Below, piece by piece: positions 32,927 through 44,400 of a DNA stretch of 64,000 nucleotides. Numbering within the stretch: the stretch's first letter is position 1; each line of letters begins with the position of its first letter. The stretch is from Hymenolepis diminuta (taxonomy: Eukaryota > Platyhelminthes > Cestoda > Cyclophyllidea > Hymenolepididae), in assembly GCA_900708905.1 (NCBI GenBank), contig CAADRB010000108.1, positions 19,061 through 83,060 on the forward strand. The letters run 5' to 3'. Made by a program: the position numbers and the translations under genes. The notes beneath the pieces were generated by a model that did no database searches, had not been told where the DNA came from, and saw nothing but the letters and a program-made list of their open reading frames with translations.

Positions 32927-35743
32927 GAAAGGAGAATATAGGTACAGATAAAGAAGAACGTGTGAAGTCATTTGCCTCTCTATCACTCCTCCACCATTTC
33001 TCTGTGCTTTATGTATTATTCTTGTGAAGTCTTCTGCAAACTTTGATATGAACATAAGATGATATTATCTTTATTCTAAGGAATATTGGGAGCTTGGGAA
33101 TTGGGTTTTGTAAAGTGATTGGAACCAAATAGAAAGTTCTGGAAATGACAGAAAAGACTGAAAATAGTGCGATGAGTATGTGGTTTAAGTGCAGTTGTTC
33201 TAGCTGGAAGGAACGCATGAAGTTGGTACATCTCACATCAAATGCAGGAAGTGCAGTTTTCTCGCAGTTAAAGGTAGCGTGCGTATTTGCGAATATTCTG
33301 TATTGTGGTGCCCGCATAATCTGCTCTTCTCGTGAAGAAATCCAACATTAAGATTCCCCAAGTAATTGGGCAAGTTAAAATATGAACAGATCAAACCCAA
33401 GATTAGCAGGAGTAAGTTACGTCGTGTCTTTTACATACACATAGAGAAAGTAGTCAGGACAAAAGGGCAGTAAAGAAGATGGGATTAAAGTGGTTGGAGG
33501 TAAAGGCATTAAAATGGAAGAATAATTGCGTGGAAACCTGTTTTCTTCAATACAAAGCTTGACCTCTAGTGGTGTACTGATGTGGAATATCAATCAATCT
33601 ACACCAGTCCGATCTCCTCATATTCTATTCAGGTGTGTTCCCTCCTGTTCTTTCCTCCCCCTTTCTCACGACAAAGTATTTAGTTCTCAGACTAAGATTT
33701 CTCACTCCGTGTTGTCAGACAGGCGTTTGTGTGATTTTTCGTAATAGAGTCTCTTCTCAATGAGTTATGACTTCTCCCTGACTCTCCGTAGATGGCATTT
33801 TCTAAGTCGGGGTCACAATGAAATAGCCACATTCTATCCATTAGGATTTGTGCGAGACGGAAGCTCTCGAAAACTTAATTTTACCTACCAATAGAATTTA
33901 TTCAGACGCTGTTCTCTTCCAACTTTGAGTAAAATAGGGCAGATAATTTGACGTCTCTGGGATGGGGGTTTATTTATCTCAGAATTTACGATTAGTCAAT
34001 ATATCACAATATTATGGACATTCCATTTAACATGTGGAAGCGCTATTCATGGCCTGTGCAACAAACTCCAAAGTTCTAGTATCGAATCTTGATATTCTGA
34101 AATTGGAATGTGAGATCTTGTAGTCAGTCTGTGAAAACTGGAACGTGGCAATTTGACAGAGGGTAATATCTGAATATTTATAGATGGGAAATCGGCAAAG
34201 ACTATTGAAAATTCCGCTGGAGATTTAGAGGTTGAGAGCTTGTTGAATGATTAGTTAAATCAACTAATCGGGTCAACGATTATGTTCGACGAAAAGGGGT
34301 TTAGCTAGACGCCTGATAATGAACCGCAATGGTCGTTCATTTATTGTGTGCCATCTAAACCGCCAATTTTCCGGAAAATTTCCGATTCTTCGTTTCTACT
34401 TGCAGTGTTAAAGCAGTGTTGGAAGTGCTAAGTCTGATTTGCAACTTTATCACTGAAATAATTAATTTCACATTTTATTCCACTCTGTTACCTCCGTCTA
34501 CGCACTTTCATCCATTTGTTAATGACATTTTGCGGCATACGATTGGTGCTCCCTTCTGGTATATGGGATATCCTCAGTAGTACGTCACTGAACGCAAACT
34601 CTGGGATGACGTACTATATACCAGAGTCGTCATATTGGAGTTTGAAGATGGGAAATTGACAGAATGTGTCTGGTTCACTGATGAAGGGGAAGGTGCCATG
34701 GGGAGTGTGTTACACAATTAGTTTATTGGGGTAGGGAGGAGGGTGATTGCGTGCCCTAAATTTGATACGGGATTCAAAAGTCTACCGATTCCAGAGACTG
34801 CAGCAAGTACTATTTATCCTCCAGGTTCTCAACTTTTACTTCTTAAATCACAGTAAGCCATTTGCAGCAAAAGTCACTTTGCTCCCTTTAATCTTTTCCA
34901 TTCTGTTCTTGGGTTTGAATGGTTTGTACGGTTTGGGTGTATACTACTTCCTATTGATGCTAAATTTATCTCATTGGTTAAAGTTCAATTTTCAATTTGA
35001 TCAGTTAGTATATAAGTTCTGAGTATCACCGGTAAGAACAAATTTGGAAATTGAACCTTTCGAAATTAGGAATTGAAGTAGGGAGGAACATTGGTTAGGA
35101 AAAAAGGGGGCAAACCAGTGAATTCATTAATCGAACGGTTTTATTTCACACATATATCTAACCTCATTTCATTTCATTACTTTTCCTTGTTCAGTTGCAT
35201 TTTAAAAAAAGGAAATGCAATATTTACTTTTCGACTGGGTTACAATATCACCTTCGAGTATCTGCTTTCAATGAAATAACTTCAATAAAGAGACGATTGT
35301 CATCTCTAAGAGACAAACATTAATTTGTTAAGAGATATTCAAACTTCTCAGTCACCTTGATGCGAGTTAAACGAAAAGTGAGCAATGTTTTTATTGGAAG
35401 TTTCAGGCTGAGTAGTTGGTTACGCAGTTGAATTTATAATTTATTCTCCAGTTAACTAGGAATACGGTTTAATCATAACCGTCCTCCTTTTAATATCTTA
35501 GTCAGAAAATAACAAGCAGGTTTTGGACTGGTAAGGTTAACTATGCAGATTAATCGACCGGCCGATAAGTTGATGTAATTATGGATGTGCATTCAACGCA
35601 GAATCTCAGAAAAAATTCGAACTGCAGAACATTCGAGAAGATGGAGTGCGTTTGCATAGATTTATCAAAACAAATTTATAGTCTGAATTCAAAGAAGTCT
35701 AATTGTTTAAAATGACATTCTGACAATAGTTTTAGCGTCCACT
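32927..35743. other. 3' flank of Nup155, no gene recognised (copy 2)
   Basis: Same content as 6442-9258, including the hairpins now at 34249-34269 and 34556-34626. Confidence 0.6.
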
Positions 35744-37016
35744 ACAAACAATCACATTCACCGTCACAATCGTATCTACTGAGGTCATGGATATTTTATT
35801 ATTATAAAACGCTTAATTCGGATTCGGGTTGTAGATTATTTAACTGATGAGCAGTTCATCTTAAATTTCGCTGCCAATCTCCTGGATTACTTATCGAATT
35901 TTTATCCACACTTCCCTGAATCTGGTTGTTCAATTATCATGGTCAGTCTTACCACTTTAAATAATATCTTCTTTCAGTGGCAGAAAATGTAGCACGATAT
36001 TAGATTATTTTAAACTATTTTCCCTAAATAACTATTATGCATTCGAGGCACCCTAGACTTTGGACTAACTACAGGGAAAACAGATTCAATGATGAAGTCC
36101 TGACAGATCAGTTCGAGGTACAGCGGTGTATTAATGAAAAGTCGATATAAATAATATTCCTGGACTTATTTTTGAAAGCAGGAAAATGAATTTACTAAAA
36201 GTCAAAGATACACAAGCATATCAAAACATGGAATGGATTCGATTTCCAAGTTCAGGTTACAAAATGCACAGATTATGTATTGGAAATTCATATACCTCAA
36301 TAATATAATACGGGATAATTTTACTAAAAATATTTTGAGAAAAAGAATATACTACCTCCTAGTTAAATGCTAAATTTATTAGGTAATTTATTAACTGCAG
36401 ATGTGGGAATTTCAAGACTGTACTTTGATTTCGTGATTTTGTCTAACATTACTAAAATATTTTTAATTTTAACTTAATCTGTGTTCAAGAGAAAATGAAA
36501 TTTAACTTTTGATTCCATTAGAACAATGAATTTACCATTTATTGTGAGTTTTATAATTTATTTAGAACCAAATTCCCCCTAATTTATGATTCGAGAACAG
36601 GTGTGCAATTCGATTTATTGTCCGATTCTTCGTTGTTTTTAATCTTTCCCATCCACAACATACTCATTTAATAAATAAATAAATAAATAACTGCCTTCTT
36701 TACTATATTATCTTATATAAGATTACTATTACAATATTTTGCATTTTTTCATTTTTTTAATGGTTTTTGGCGTTATTTTAAATCATTTATTGGGGAAGAT
36801 TGCATATACATTCATTTAAATTGAACTATTTAAACTGAAGGATGAATCCCTTTTCTCCGAAATATTTTATCTTTCACCATCCCGAATCATCACCCAATTT
36901 GATTATCTGTCCTCACAAGTTATCTCTGCAAACCTTTAACCATTCCTGTGACCCGAGCACTCCCTAAACAAACATCGTGTTTTCTCAGCTGGCCTATGTC
37001 TCATCGACCCGGAAAA
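35744..37016. other. AT-rich spacer, no gene recognised
   Basis: No coding signal. It includes a short ATAA tandem run at 36671-36690. The last part (from about 36900) is less AT-rich and may already belong to the LTR that follows the gap. Confidence 0.5.
36671..36690. repeat. (ATAA)5 microsatellite
   Basis: Five tandem copies of a four-base unit lie in AT-rich DNA. Confidence 0.8.
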
Positions 37017-37023
37017 NNNNNNN

Positions 37024-37362
37024 ATACCTCGGACGATAGTAGCAGACACTGCTTAGTCAACACCCCTATTAACCAGTCCTGTCTGCACCGACCCTTCCTT
37101 TCCTACAATCGTCCAGACCAATTAAGGCGCGCATACAACCATATCCTTATGCGTGTCCTCACCCAAGTGTCGACTATAAATAGCCTCCCATGAAACACAC
37201 ATACGAACAGGAAACCCAAGCTCGTCAGACGAATCTTTGATAGCTCAATCCTTTCCCAATACTCTGTACTGAGCTTACTTCAATACAGCTTGGTCTACAC
37301 AATCCTTGGTGTTCCCGCTTCCAATTACAATTGGCACTTTACCTCTACAACTAGCAACCCGC
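37024..37362 (+). mobile_element. Solo LTR of a Ty3/Gypsy-like element, 5' end lost in the gap
   Basis: The stretch has a TATA-like GACTATAAATAGCC (37172-37185) and ends in CGCTACA followed by ACTGGTGACCCTGACGTG. TGGTGACCC is the usual style of a Gypsy primer-binding site. A diverged relative (CCTCACCCAAGTG, CACACATACG, TCGTCAGACG) lies at about 45125-45445. No gag or pol follows directly, so it is a solo or truncated LTR. Seven Ns cut its left side. Confidence 0.5.
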
Positions 37363-38849
37363 TACAACTGGTGACCCTGACGTGATGACCGCAACAAAAC
37401 TTTTCCTAAAAAATGACGAATTTTTACGAAAAGATGATACCGTTATACACCCTGATCTTTGATCGTCGAAAGTGCGACTTTGCATTTTCGCTAAGTTGCA
37501 GCTTAAAATTTTGGCAGTCTCATGAATTTGATTATTAATCATACACTTTATTATTATTCACTGTTAGGCCAAAAAGTCCAGTCTTAATTTTAGTACAGCA
37601 TCTGAACACGCGAAATATCAGATGATTCAGTTATTGATAAAATTGGTACCAAATGGCAGTATAAAATGAGGTCAGAATGCCAAAATTTTTACTTTATTTG
37701 AGTTCTGGATGCATGAGATTGCTAGCTTTATCATCGGTGGTACAATCCCCTTTACATTGTCTAAAGGTTTCAAAGCGCAAGACTTTATCTCTGGGCTTTC
37801 CAGGTGAGTTCATGTTCACGATATTTAAAGCTCGCCGATCAGTTGATATATTTCAAAAGTTGGTCCTGTCACTGATTCATTTACGTCGTCTTACAGATAT
37901 GATCAAGCAAATGGGACTAAAGCTCACTTGACGGATTTAATATAATTATAGTTAATAGTAAACAATCATTCAAAAAACTAATTTTATTACAAGTATTAAA
38001 GTACAACTCGCTAACATAATGTTTCGATAGATACTCGGATTCATATTAAAAAGGGAAGGAAGTAAATTGTAACAGTTGAAAGTTTCTTTTAATTTACCCT
38101 AATCAGTTAATATTGTTATTTCCTAAGATTATCTTAATTAGCTTACAATATTAGCTTTAATTATATTTAAGATTTACACCAATAAAAACAATGTACGCAC
38201 ATCCAAAATCACCCAACTCTTGTCCCTGAATTCCAGTCTTCTCAGATGCCAAAACGAAATTGACATCTTATGTGAGTGACAGGTAGTCAATAGTCAATAA
38301 TTTGGTTTCAGGAAAAGCTGGTCCTCTTGTTTAAATTAACCTTCAAGTTGAATTTATTTTGATCGCCAAAGTATTCAACCAATTTTAGAATCTTGACATT
38401 TCGTACTTTTACTCTAGTAAATAATTACACACAAATAGCTTTCATTCGAAATATTTTTGTTGACTTTACTTTTAATATTATTTATGACTTTAGATTGCCG
38501 TTGGGGTTGGCTACAGTTTAGGAATTACTAAAGTAGGACGGCAAAACATCATAAACTTTTACCCTTTAACGAATTTTATCTCCATAAGATATGTGACAAA
38601 CATTTATATTTGCAGGTGCAGTGGTCGACGTGCATGCCAAAAAAGTCCGAGGTTAAGAGATCGGTGCATATACAGTGTGGGTGACCAACTCCCGCGGTTA
38701 AGACTGTTCAAAATGATAGGAGGTAGAATGAGTTTCTCGTAAGAGTAGCTCCAGAATATCGTCCCATTAATCAAGTTATGATTTTCAACGTTTATCTTAA
38801 TAGGCCCAGTCTATTTTTTAAGCCAGAATAAAAAGAGAACGCGCTTACC
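37363..38849. other. Spacer between LTR remnants, no gene recognised
   Basis: The first bases after the LTR look like a primer-binding site and leader (TGGTGACCCTGACGTGATGA). Then there is AT-rich DNA without coding resemblance. An 84-codon open frame at 37677-37931 has no recognised relative. Confidence 0.45.
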
Positions 38850-38876
38850 TGCTAGATAGCTAGGACTTAGCGGTCC

Positions 38877-39162
38877 AGATAGCGTCTAGCAGAGTCGTCT
38901 ATTACAAATTTGCTCCCAAAATTAGCTAGGCTGCTTCCGAAGTAGCGAGAACAAGAAAAGTGTTGAGTAGAGAGGGTTTATTGATCCGAAAGCGATGAGA
39001 GAGTGAGAATTCTATTAAGTGAGCAGAGCTCCGTATGAGATGAGATGGTAGGAATTTTAAGCGAACAGAGCTCCTTATGAGTCGCTGTCCACGAACTTGG
39101 CCCTTAAATACGAGCAAAGCTAAGCCGCAGGGATATTGACTGCTCTGCACGCGAACTCCACA
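38877..39162 (-). repeat. LTR, left (3' in element orientation)
   Basis: About 286 bases, nearly the same as 40744-41047. Reading on the minus strand it starts TGTGGAGTTCGC, has CGTATTTAAGGGCC, then AATAAACCCTCTC, and ends GACGCTATCT. About 27 further bases to 38850 may belong to it. Confidence 0.8.
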
Positions 39163-39429
39163 GTACTTACCCCGTAGAGCGTTGCTAGATCGCTAAAAGG
39201 TAAAAACGCTCGATGATTAGTTATTGTACATAATCGGCCAGCCGGGAAGGTAAGGTAATTCTTCAACCACAATGAGTGCGAGAGTTCGCATCGAGGCGTG
39301 CAAGAAAGCGGTGGGGTAGATTTAACAGTATCTTGGGGTGAGGATTAGACTGAGGAAGCGAAAAATTGTACATTATCAGGGAACACGATAGGAGGTTTAG
39401 GAAGTTAAGAGGTAGGGTTACATCAGGGG

Positions 39430-40325
39430 GTAGGCCAGGTTCAATCTGTCAATGCTGACAGAGTCCTTCGTACCACTGCGATCCAGGATGAAGTATTTGG
39501 GTTTTCGTCACCCAAAGACCCGTCATAAGGAGATTGCAAAGGTTTCCTTACGGCATCTACTCGAACAAAAAGGGAGGGCACAATTTGATAAGTTTTTCTG
39601 GAGTTATGCTGCCTTATCATTCTGCCGAGTGAGTATTGGACGTATAGACGTGAAGTGTTCATTTAGACGAGCAGCATAAGACAGGGGGTCGCTATGTCTG
39701 CTGGGGCCATTGGTATTTGATGATAAGCTCGGTCAAGGTCCAATTTGGAGAAAATGATTTTGTATTTTAGTTGAAGTGATAAATCATGGACATGAGAAAT
39801 AGAATAGCGATCAGGGACAGTTATTCGATTGAGAGCATGATAATCTCCGTATGATCTTCAGTTGCTGTTTTTCTTCGCGAGCACTTGCAAGGGAAAAGCC
39901 CATGAACTATTTAAGGGTCGAACGATTCCTGAGGATGCCATGTATTTTTTAGCAGCCTATAATTTATCAGGATGAAAACAGGCAGTTCGCTAGTAATAAA
40001 GTGATGTCTCACCTCATATTTGGGTTCAAAAATGTCAGATTGAGCACGAAAAACAGATGGGAATTCAGATAGGATGTTAGAGAAGACGCTGCTGGTAGGT
40101 AAGAGAACATGCACGCTGATTCGGTCTAAGCCCACAGACAAAATTAAATGAGTGTAGACTGTCGTGTACGATTTGATTCTTGAAATTGACAAATAGGTTG
40201 GATTTAGAGGTGAAATCGGTATCAATAATAGGTTTTTGGATGTCTGCAACGAAGAAGATAAATGGAAATTCACGACGGAGTCCTAAGTCCAGGCTAAGGA
40301 ATTTTTGACCATAATTGGTGATTCA
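39430..40325 (-). pseudogene. Ty3/Gypsy pol remnant (protease-RT part fused to integrase tail)
   Basis: On the minus strand, in different frames, one reads GQKFLSLDLGLRREFPFIFF and VADIQKPII (end of the protease), then FPSVFRAQ and EVRHHFIT. Next come IVRPLNSSWAFPLQ and GDYHALNRITVPDRYS, then FSKLDLDRAYHQIPMAP, which are reverse transcriptase motifs with the first catalytic Asp. The RT stops there; the YxDD motif, RNase H and most of the integrase are missing. After 39662 comes VRVDAVRKPLQSPYDG and VRRTLSALTD, the C-terminal tail of a Gypsy integrase. Frameshifts and stops occur throughout, so it is non-functional. Confidence 0.8.
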
Positions 40326-40334
40326 CTTTCAGCC

Positions 40335-40742
40335 TGACATAACTCTTCTATCTCCCTCTTCCTCCGACCATTTTCACCAGTTCTTACTATCTGCGCTCAA
40401 ATCACTCTCCTTGTCCTCTCCGTTCAAACCCAAAATGTCTAATGAATCATAACCTGTTGTGAATGCAGTGATCGATCCAAGGGGTCCCTACGTCTGGTTC
40501 CGCCAATTGGAGTTCATTTTTCAATTGCGAGTCATCTCCAAGCAGAAAACAATGTTTCAACATGCATTTTCTATCCTTTCAACCGATGTTGCCGCTTATG
40601 TCACTGATATCGTCGACAAGGCAACCAGAAGACAGCTCTTACGAAGGTTGCGTGTTCAAATAGCGTCAGGGTCACCAATAATGCGGCAGAAGCTACATCA
40701 ATAAGCCCTTTTGCTACAGCTACGTAATCCTCCTAGGCAGTC
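40335..40742 (+). pseudogene. Gypsy gag remnant, opposite in orientation to pol
   Basis: A CT-rich leader precedes ATGTCTAATGAATCATAA (40436-40453; immediate stop). The frame then continues as PRGPYVWFRQLEFIFQLR, MFQHAFSILSTDVAAYV and DIVD, the typical start of flatworm Gypsy gag, before a deletion and a Ser/Ala-rich tail. It lies on the plus strand although LTRs and pol read on the minus strand. Confidence 0.7.
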
Positions 40743-40743
40743 A

Positions 40744-41047
40744 AGATAGCGTCTAGCAGAGTCGTCTATTACAAATTTGCTCCCAAAATTAGCTAGGCTG
40801 CTTCCGAAGTAGCGAGAACAGGAAAAGTGTTGAGTAGAGAGGGTTTATTGATCCGAAAGCGATGAGAGAGTGAGAATTCTATTAAGTGAGCAGAGCTCCG
40901 TATGAGATGAGATGGTAGGAATTTTAAGCGAACAGAGCTCCTTATGAGTCGCTGTCCACGAACTTGGCCCTTAAATACGAGCAAAGCTAAGCCGCAGGGG
41001 TACTGACTGCTGATTGGGTGAGGAGACCTCTCCACGAGAACTCCACA
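40744..41047 (-). repeat. LTR, right (5' in element orientation)
   Basis: About 304 bases, matching 38877-39162 with one substitution seen in the body (CAGGAAAAG against CAAGAAAAG) and extra bases near its outer end. It ends in AACTCCACA at 41047, followed at once by ATATAAATAATTTG of the shared block. Confidence 0.8.
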
Positions 41048-41238
41048 ATATAAATAATTTGATGAATGAATGATTTTGTGTAGTGTCAGTCGATTATTAC
41101 TTACATCCACAGAAAAAATGATAAATTATTCCAAAATCATTATCTAAAACTATAATAATATTTTCTTATTATTAATAATATGGTAAATAGATGTCCTAAT
41201 AATTTTATTTCAATTGAGGAGTATTTTGCGTGATCATA

Positions 41239-41244
41239 TTTATT
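41239..41244 (-). promoter_or_regulatory. Poly(A) signal AATAAA of the Tctex1 gene
   Basis: It lies 32 bases past the TAA stop at 41279-41277 on the minus strand, and is the same as in the copy at 13489. Confidence 0.65.
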
Positions 41245-41276
41245 TATCGATCTCAAATCAGCAGAATACTCTCATT

Positions 41277-41442
41277 TTAATCATGGTAACACGCAAAAAT
41301 ATTGATTTGAATAATAAAATCATCTCTAATGTGTTGAAGGGAAAATTGACTGTCAAATTCTGGATTCCAAAGCACCCTTGATGCCACAAACATTGATTGC
41401 CCATCCATCTTTGTTATAATGGTGTGAACCACGTACTTGAAT
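41277..41442 (-). CDS. Tctex1 domain terminal exon
   Basis: The acceptor CATTTTTAG|A (41443/41442) is followed by FKYVVHTIITKMDGQSMFVA and SRVLWNPEFDSQFSL to INIFACYHD and TAA. It holds the central beta-strands and the dimer interface of the fold. An identical coding exon lies at 13527-13692. Confidence 0.88.
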
Positions 41443-44400
41443 CTAAAAATGGGAAGAAATAAAACGGCAGTTTAACTTTGTTTAGTTTTGACATAATTAG
41501 TAAGAAATGAGTAGGCAACCAGGAATGACTTCAACTTGACACCATTGTCGTTTTAGTGAAATTATAAACTGTTCTGCAGATCTTTGCAATGAAATTGTGG
41601 GATGGGATTTTTTTGAGTTCCTCACTCTCACTTCGATTGCCCTTATTTTGACTTTTCAATCTCTTTTCTATCTTTCTCCTTCGACATTTTTTCTCCTTTT
41701 CCAATGGTAAACGGTTTTAGATCCATTTTACTTAGCCGCAGTCAATTTCACTGACTGGATTTCTCCAAATAAATTAAGTATTGAGCGTATTTTCTATTTG
41801 TTCCCAGACAGTTTTTGTATTTTAATGATTTTATTGAGATAAATTTGTAGACAAAAACTTACAATGCAAGAAAACATCAGGTCTTCAAGGTCTAAAAATA
41901 AAAAATCTTCACAATTTTAAACTAGTAGGAAAGTAGTATCTCTCTTCACCACTAATATTGAATGAGATAATAGTTCGACATTTTGAAGACGAGATTCTAA
42001 AGTTTCTGAATGACAGCCACACGCATTATTACCAAAATTAAATGGCATTTACAATTAGGTAATAAAACAATTGTGATATATTTCTTTTTAAAGGACCATA
42101 ATATGGGTTAAATAAAATTAAAAAAGCTAATCATATTACTAAAAACGTTTAAAATCTAGTCACTTTCTTTAAATTATTGTAATGAATAATGCTTTAGCCT
42201 ACTGCGTTCTACCTCCAGATCAAGTCGATGTTACGAGTTCAACTAAAGGGCATTACTACGCTGATATAATTTTGTATAGAGCAGGTGTACAAGGAAATAG
42301 GTTGCTCTAATTTGGTAAAAGTGAAACAGCATAAAAAATGCACAAAATCTATCATATTCAGCCAAATCCATATGGAATTGCAAAAATCGCTTTGATTATT
42401 TAAAGAAAGAAAATCTTTGCATTTCATTACTTTAATTTGATAATATCTGGATTAATAATAATTGATAATATTTAGCTTAATTTCAAAGCTCCTTGAAGAG
42501 GTGCTTATTGTCAACTGTCGGAAACTTGTTTGTATTCATTCACTTTCGAAACACACCTAGTACACTTGACTTACGTGGTCTAAACCCTTTCAACTTTTTC
42601 GTACGTAATCACGTTCTGTGTTTGATCGTATATCTTCATATAACCCCACCTGTCAGCCTATTGAAGAAACGCATTTAAACTCTTCTAACTTCTAAATTTG
42701 AGTACACTAAAGATGTTGGTTAATCGGTTCTGAGATGAGTCCTGGGTTATTTCAGGTAATCGGTTTGCGGCTAAATACTGGATACTCACGATTTGGCAGT
42801 AGAAATTGTTAGTCAAATACTGCAATAAGTTTATTACAATTCCTATGGAGTTTTTTATGAACCTTTATCCCAATGTCTTTACAAACCTTCATAGCAAAGC
42901 TAAGTTTGTAACGTGGAGGTCGGCATTGGAAATAACTGGAAAAGACGCCAAGTAAAAATAACCTTTTAACACTTTCATATTGTTGCTTTGAGGCATAATA
43001 ATTTGTGCATTCCGGTTTGCAGGAGGAAACGGAAATCGCAGTCTGCAATATGTCTTTTAATGTCTGGAGTTGCTATAAAAGCTCAGCACCACATATTCAG
43101 AGAATAAATATAAGACCCATTGAAATAAGTAGGCAAGAAGCTATTTGGCAGAAACTACCTCTTTTCAAATAGTCCGCATGGAATTCAGATGAAAAGAAGT
43201 GCATAAAGAATGTCCGTAATACATTGTGTAAAGTTCGATACACATTCTTAATATAAAGAAAGGGGAATATAATTTAAGGCAATGATTACTGCGAATAGTT
43301 AAGAGCAATTCAATTTCACAGATGATTTGCGAATGCATAGAAAATCCGTCTCGCGGGAAGGAGTAAAGATAAGAATTGAAGAAAGAGCGACGGTTTAGCA
43401 GTGAAAGTGCGCTTGGATACAAAAATTGTGCAGAAAAACGTTGAAGAACATTCGATACCGATACCTACACTATATATATGAAATCATGAAAAAACGAATT
43501 TTGATGCACTATTTGCAAACATTTGCAAAAGATGTGTACAAAAAATCAATTTTTATACAAAAGCATATTTTGAAATAATAAAATGCAAAAATGCTTAAAC
43601 GATCAACTAAGTCCGACCAAAATATTTGAGTCGCTTTAAATTAAATAATAATGCTTTAATAAATGTCAAATTTTCGTGATTTTAGGATAAATAAAGCAGG
43701 TGAAATTATTTTTTACTGATCATTAAGTAATTATAAGACCAAATATGTAAAACGAATATCAAAAGACTAACTATGAAAGCATCATACAAATCTGTCCAAG
43801 GTCACGGATTCTAAATGCTGATGAAGGAGGAAAATTTCATATCCTGTGTGATCTCCTGAGGGCCTATCATCCTGGTTAATAAGCAAATACATGCTGGACC
43901 GTTAGTTTAAACAATATTCTGATCGATTAAGACAAAGAATTGACTTTCAGAAGTCTTATTTTACAAACAGCCATTCTTAAGGTAAGTAACCTTCTTGCAG
44001 CAGCTTATAAACGGATTTCCTAAGTGTACAGCAGTACCAGCATTTAGTAACTAACAATAATAGAGCTCCTAAGAAGGAAATCGTGCCAGCAACCAATCGC
44101 TCAAACTTAGTGAATCCATTATGAACGCCTTCTATGTCTATTAAAAGTTAGACCTTCTAAATGGAGGATAATAAATGATAAAAGTATGCTCTACTTTGCT
44201 TTTGAAAACCAAACCTAACGCGAAGAATATGCAACAGTCTTCAAAGCTAGATTCCAACTGAATTTAAAGGCTTTTATTATTTCAATTTATTATAGACCAT
44301 AATAAGAGATTGGAGTTGCATATAAATTCCCCGTTTCAAATTTCAATTTTGCCTTCCTCTACTCGCATTAGGTGTAATAAGGGTAGATATAATCCCTTGA

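Larger units (their letters stand above)
26486..35743. repeat. Large direct duplication, copy 2
   Basis: It mirrors 1-9258. At 35743 the sequence leaves the shared text (CGTCCACT, then ACAAAC here against CCAACC in copy 1). No insertion or deletion is found inside the block, since all coordinates shift by one constant. Confidence 0.95.
38850..41047 (-). mobile_element. Internally deleted, rearranged Ty3/Gypsy retrotransposon
   Basis: Two direct repeats of about 290-300 bases (38877-39162 and 40744-41047) flank 1.58 kb with pol remnants on the minus strand (39430-40325) and a gag remnant on the plus strand (40335-40742). The repeats begin TGTGGAGTTC in minus orientation, carry a TATTTAAGG promoter-like box and an AATAAA, and differ by little more than an 18-base indel near the 5' end. 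So insertion looks recent although the body is dead. The right edge abuts exactly the start of the shared Tctex1 exon block. No target-site duplication is obvious, and the left edge (TGCTAGATAG at 38850) is a guess. Confidence 0.8.
41048..41866. repeat. Second shared block, copy 2 (Tctex1 exon block)
   Basis: Partner of 13297-14115 in direct orientation (offset 27750-27751). Near identity spans the exon, its acceptor and about 350 bases of intron. The edges are more diverged. Confidence 0.88.

Noticed and set aside
36900..37200. 81-codon frame across the seven-N gap
   Set aside because: Its continuity depends on unknown bases and the region reads as an LTR.
40793..41110. 105-codon minus-strand frame, nearly repeated at 38926-39150
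   Set aside because: It lies wholly within the LTR direct repeats; the shared frame only reflects LTR similarity.
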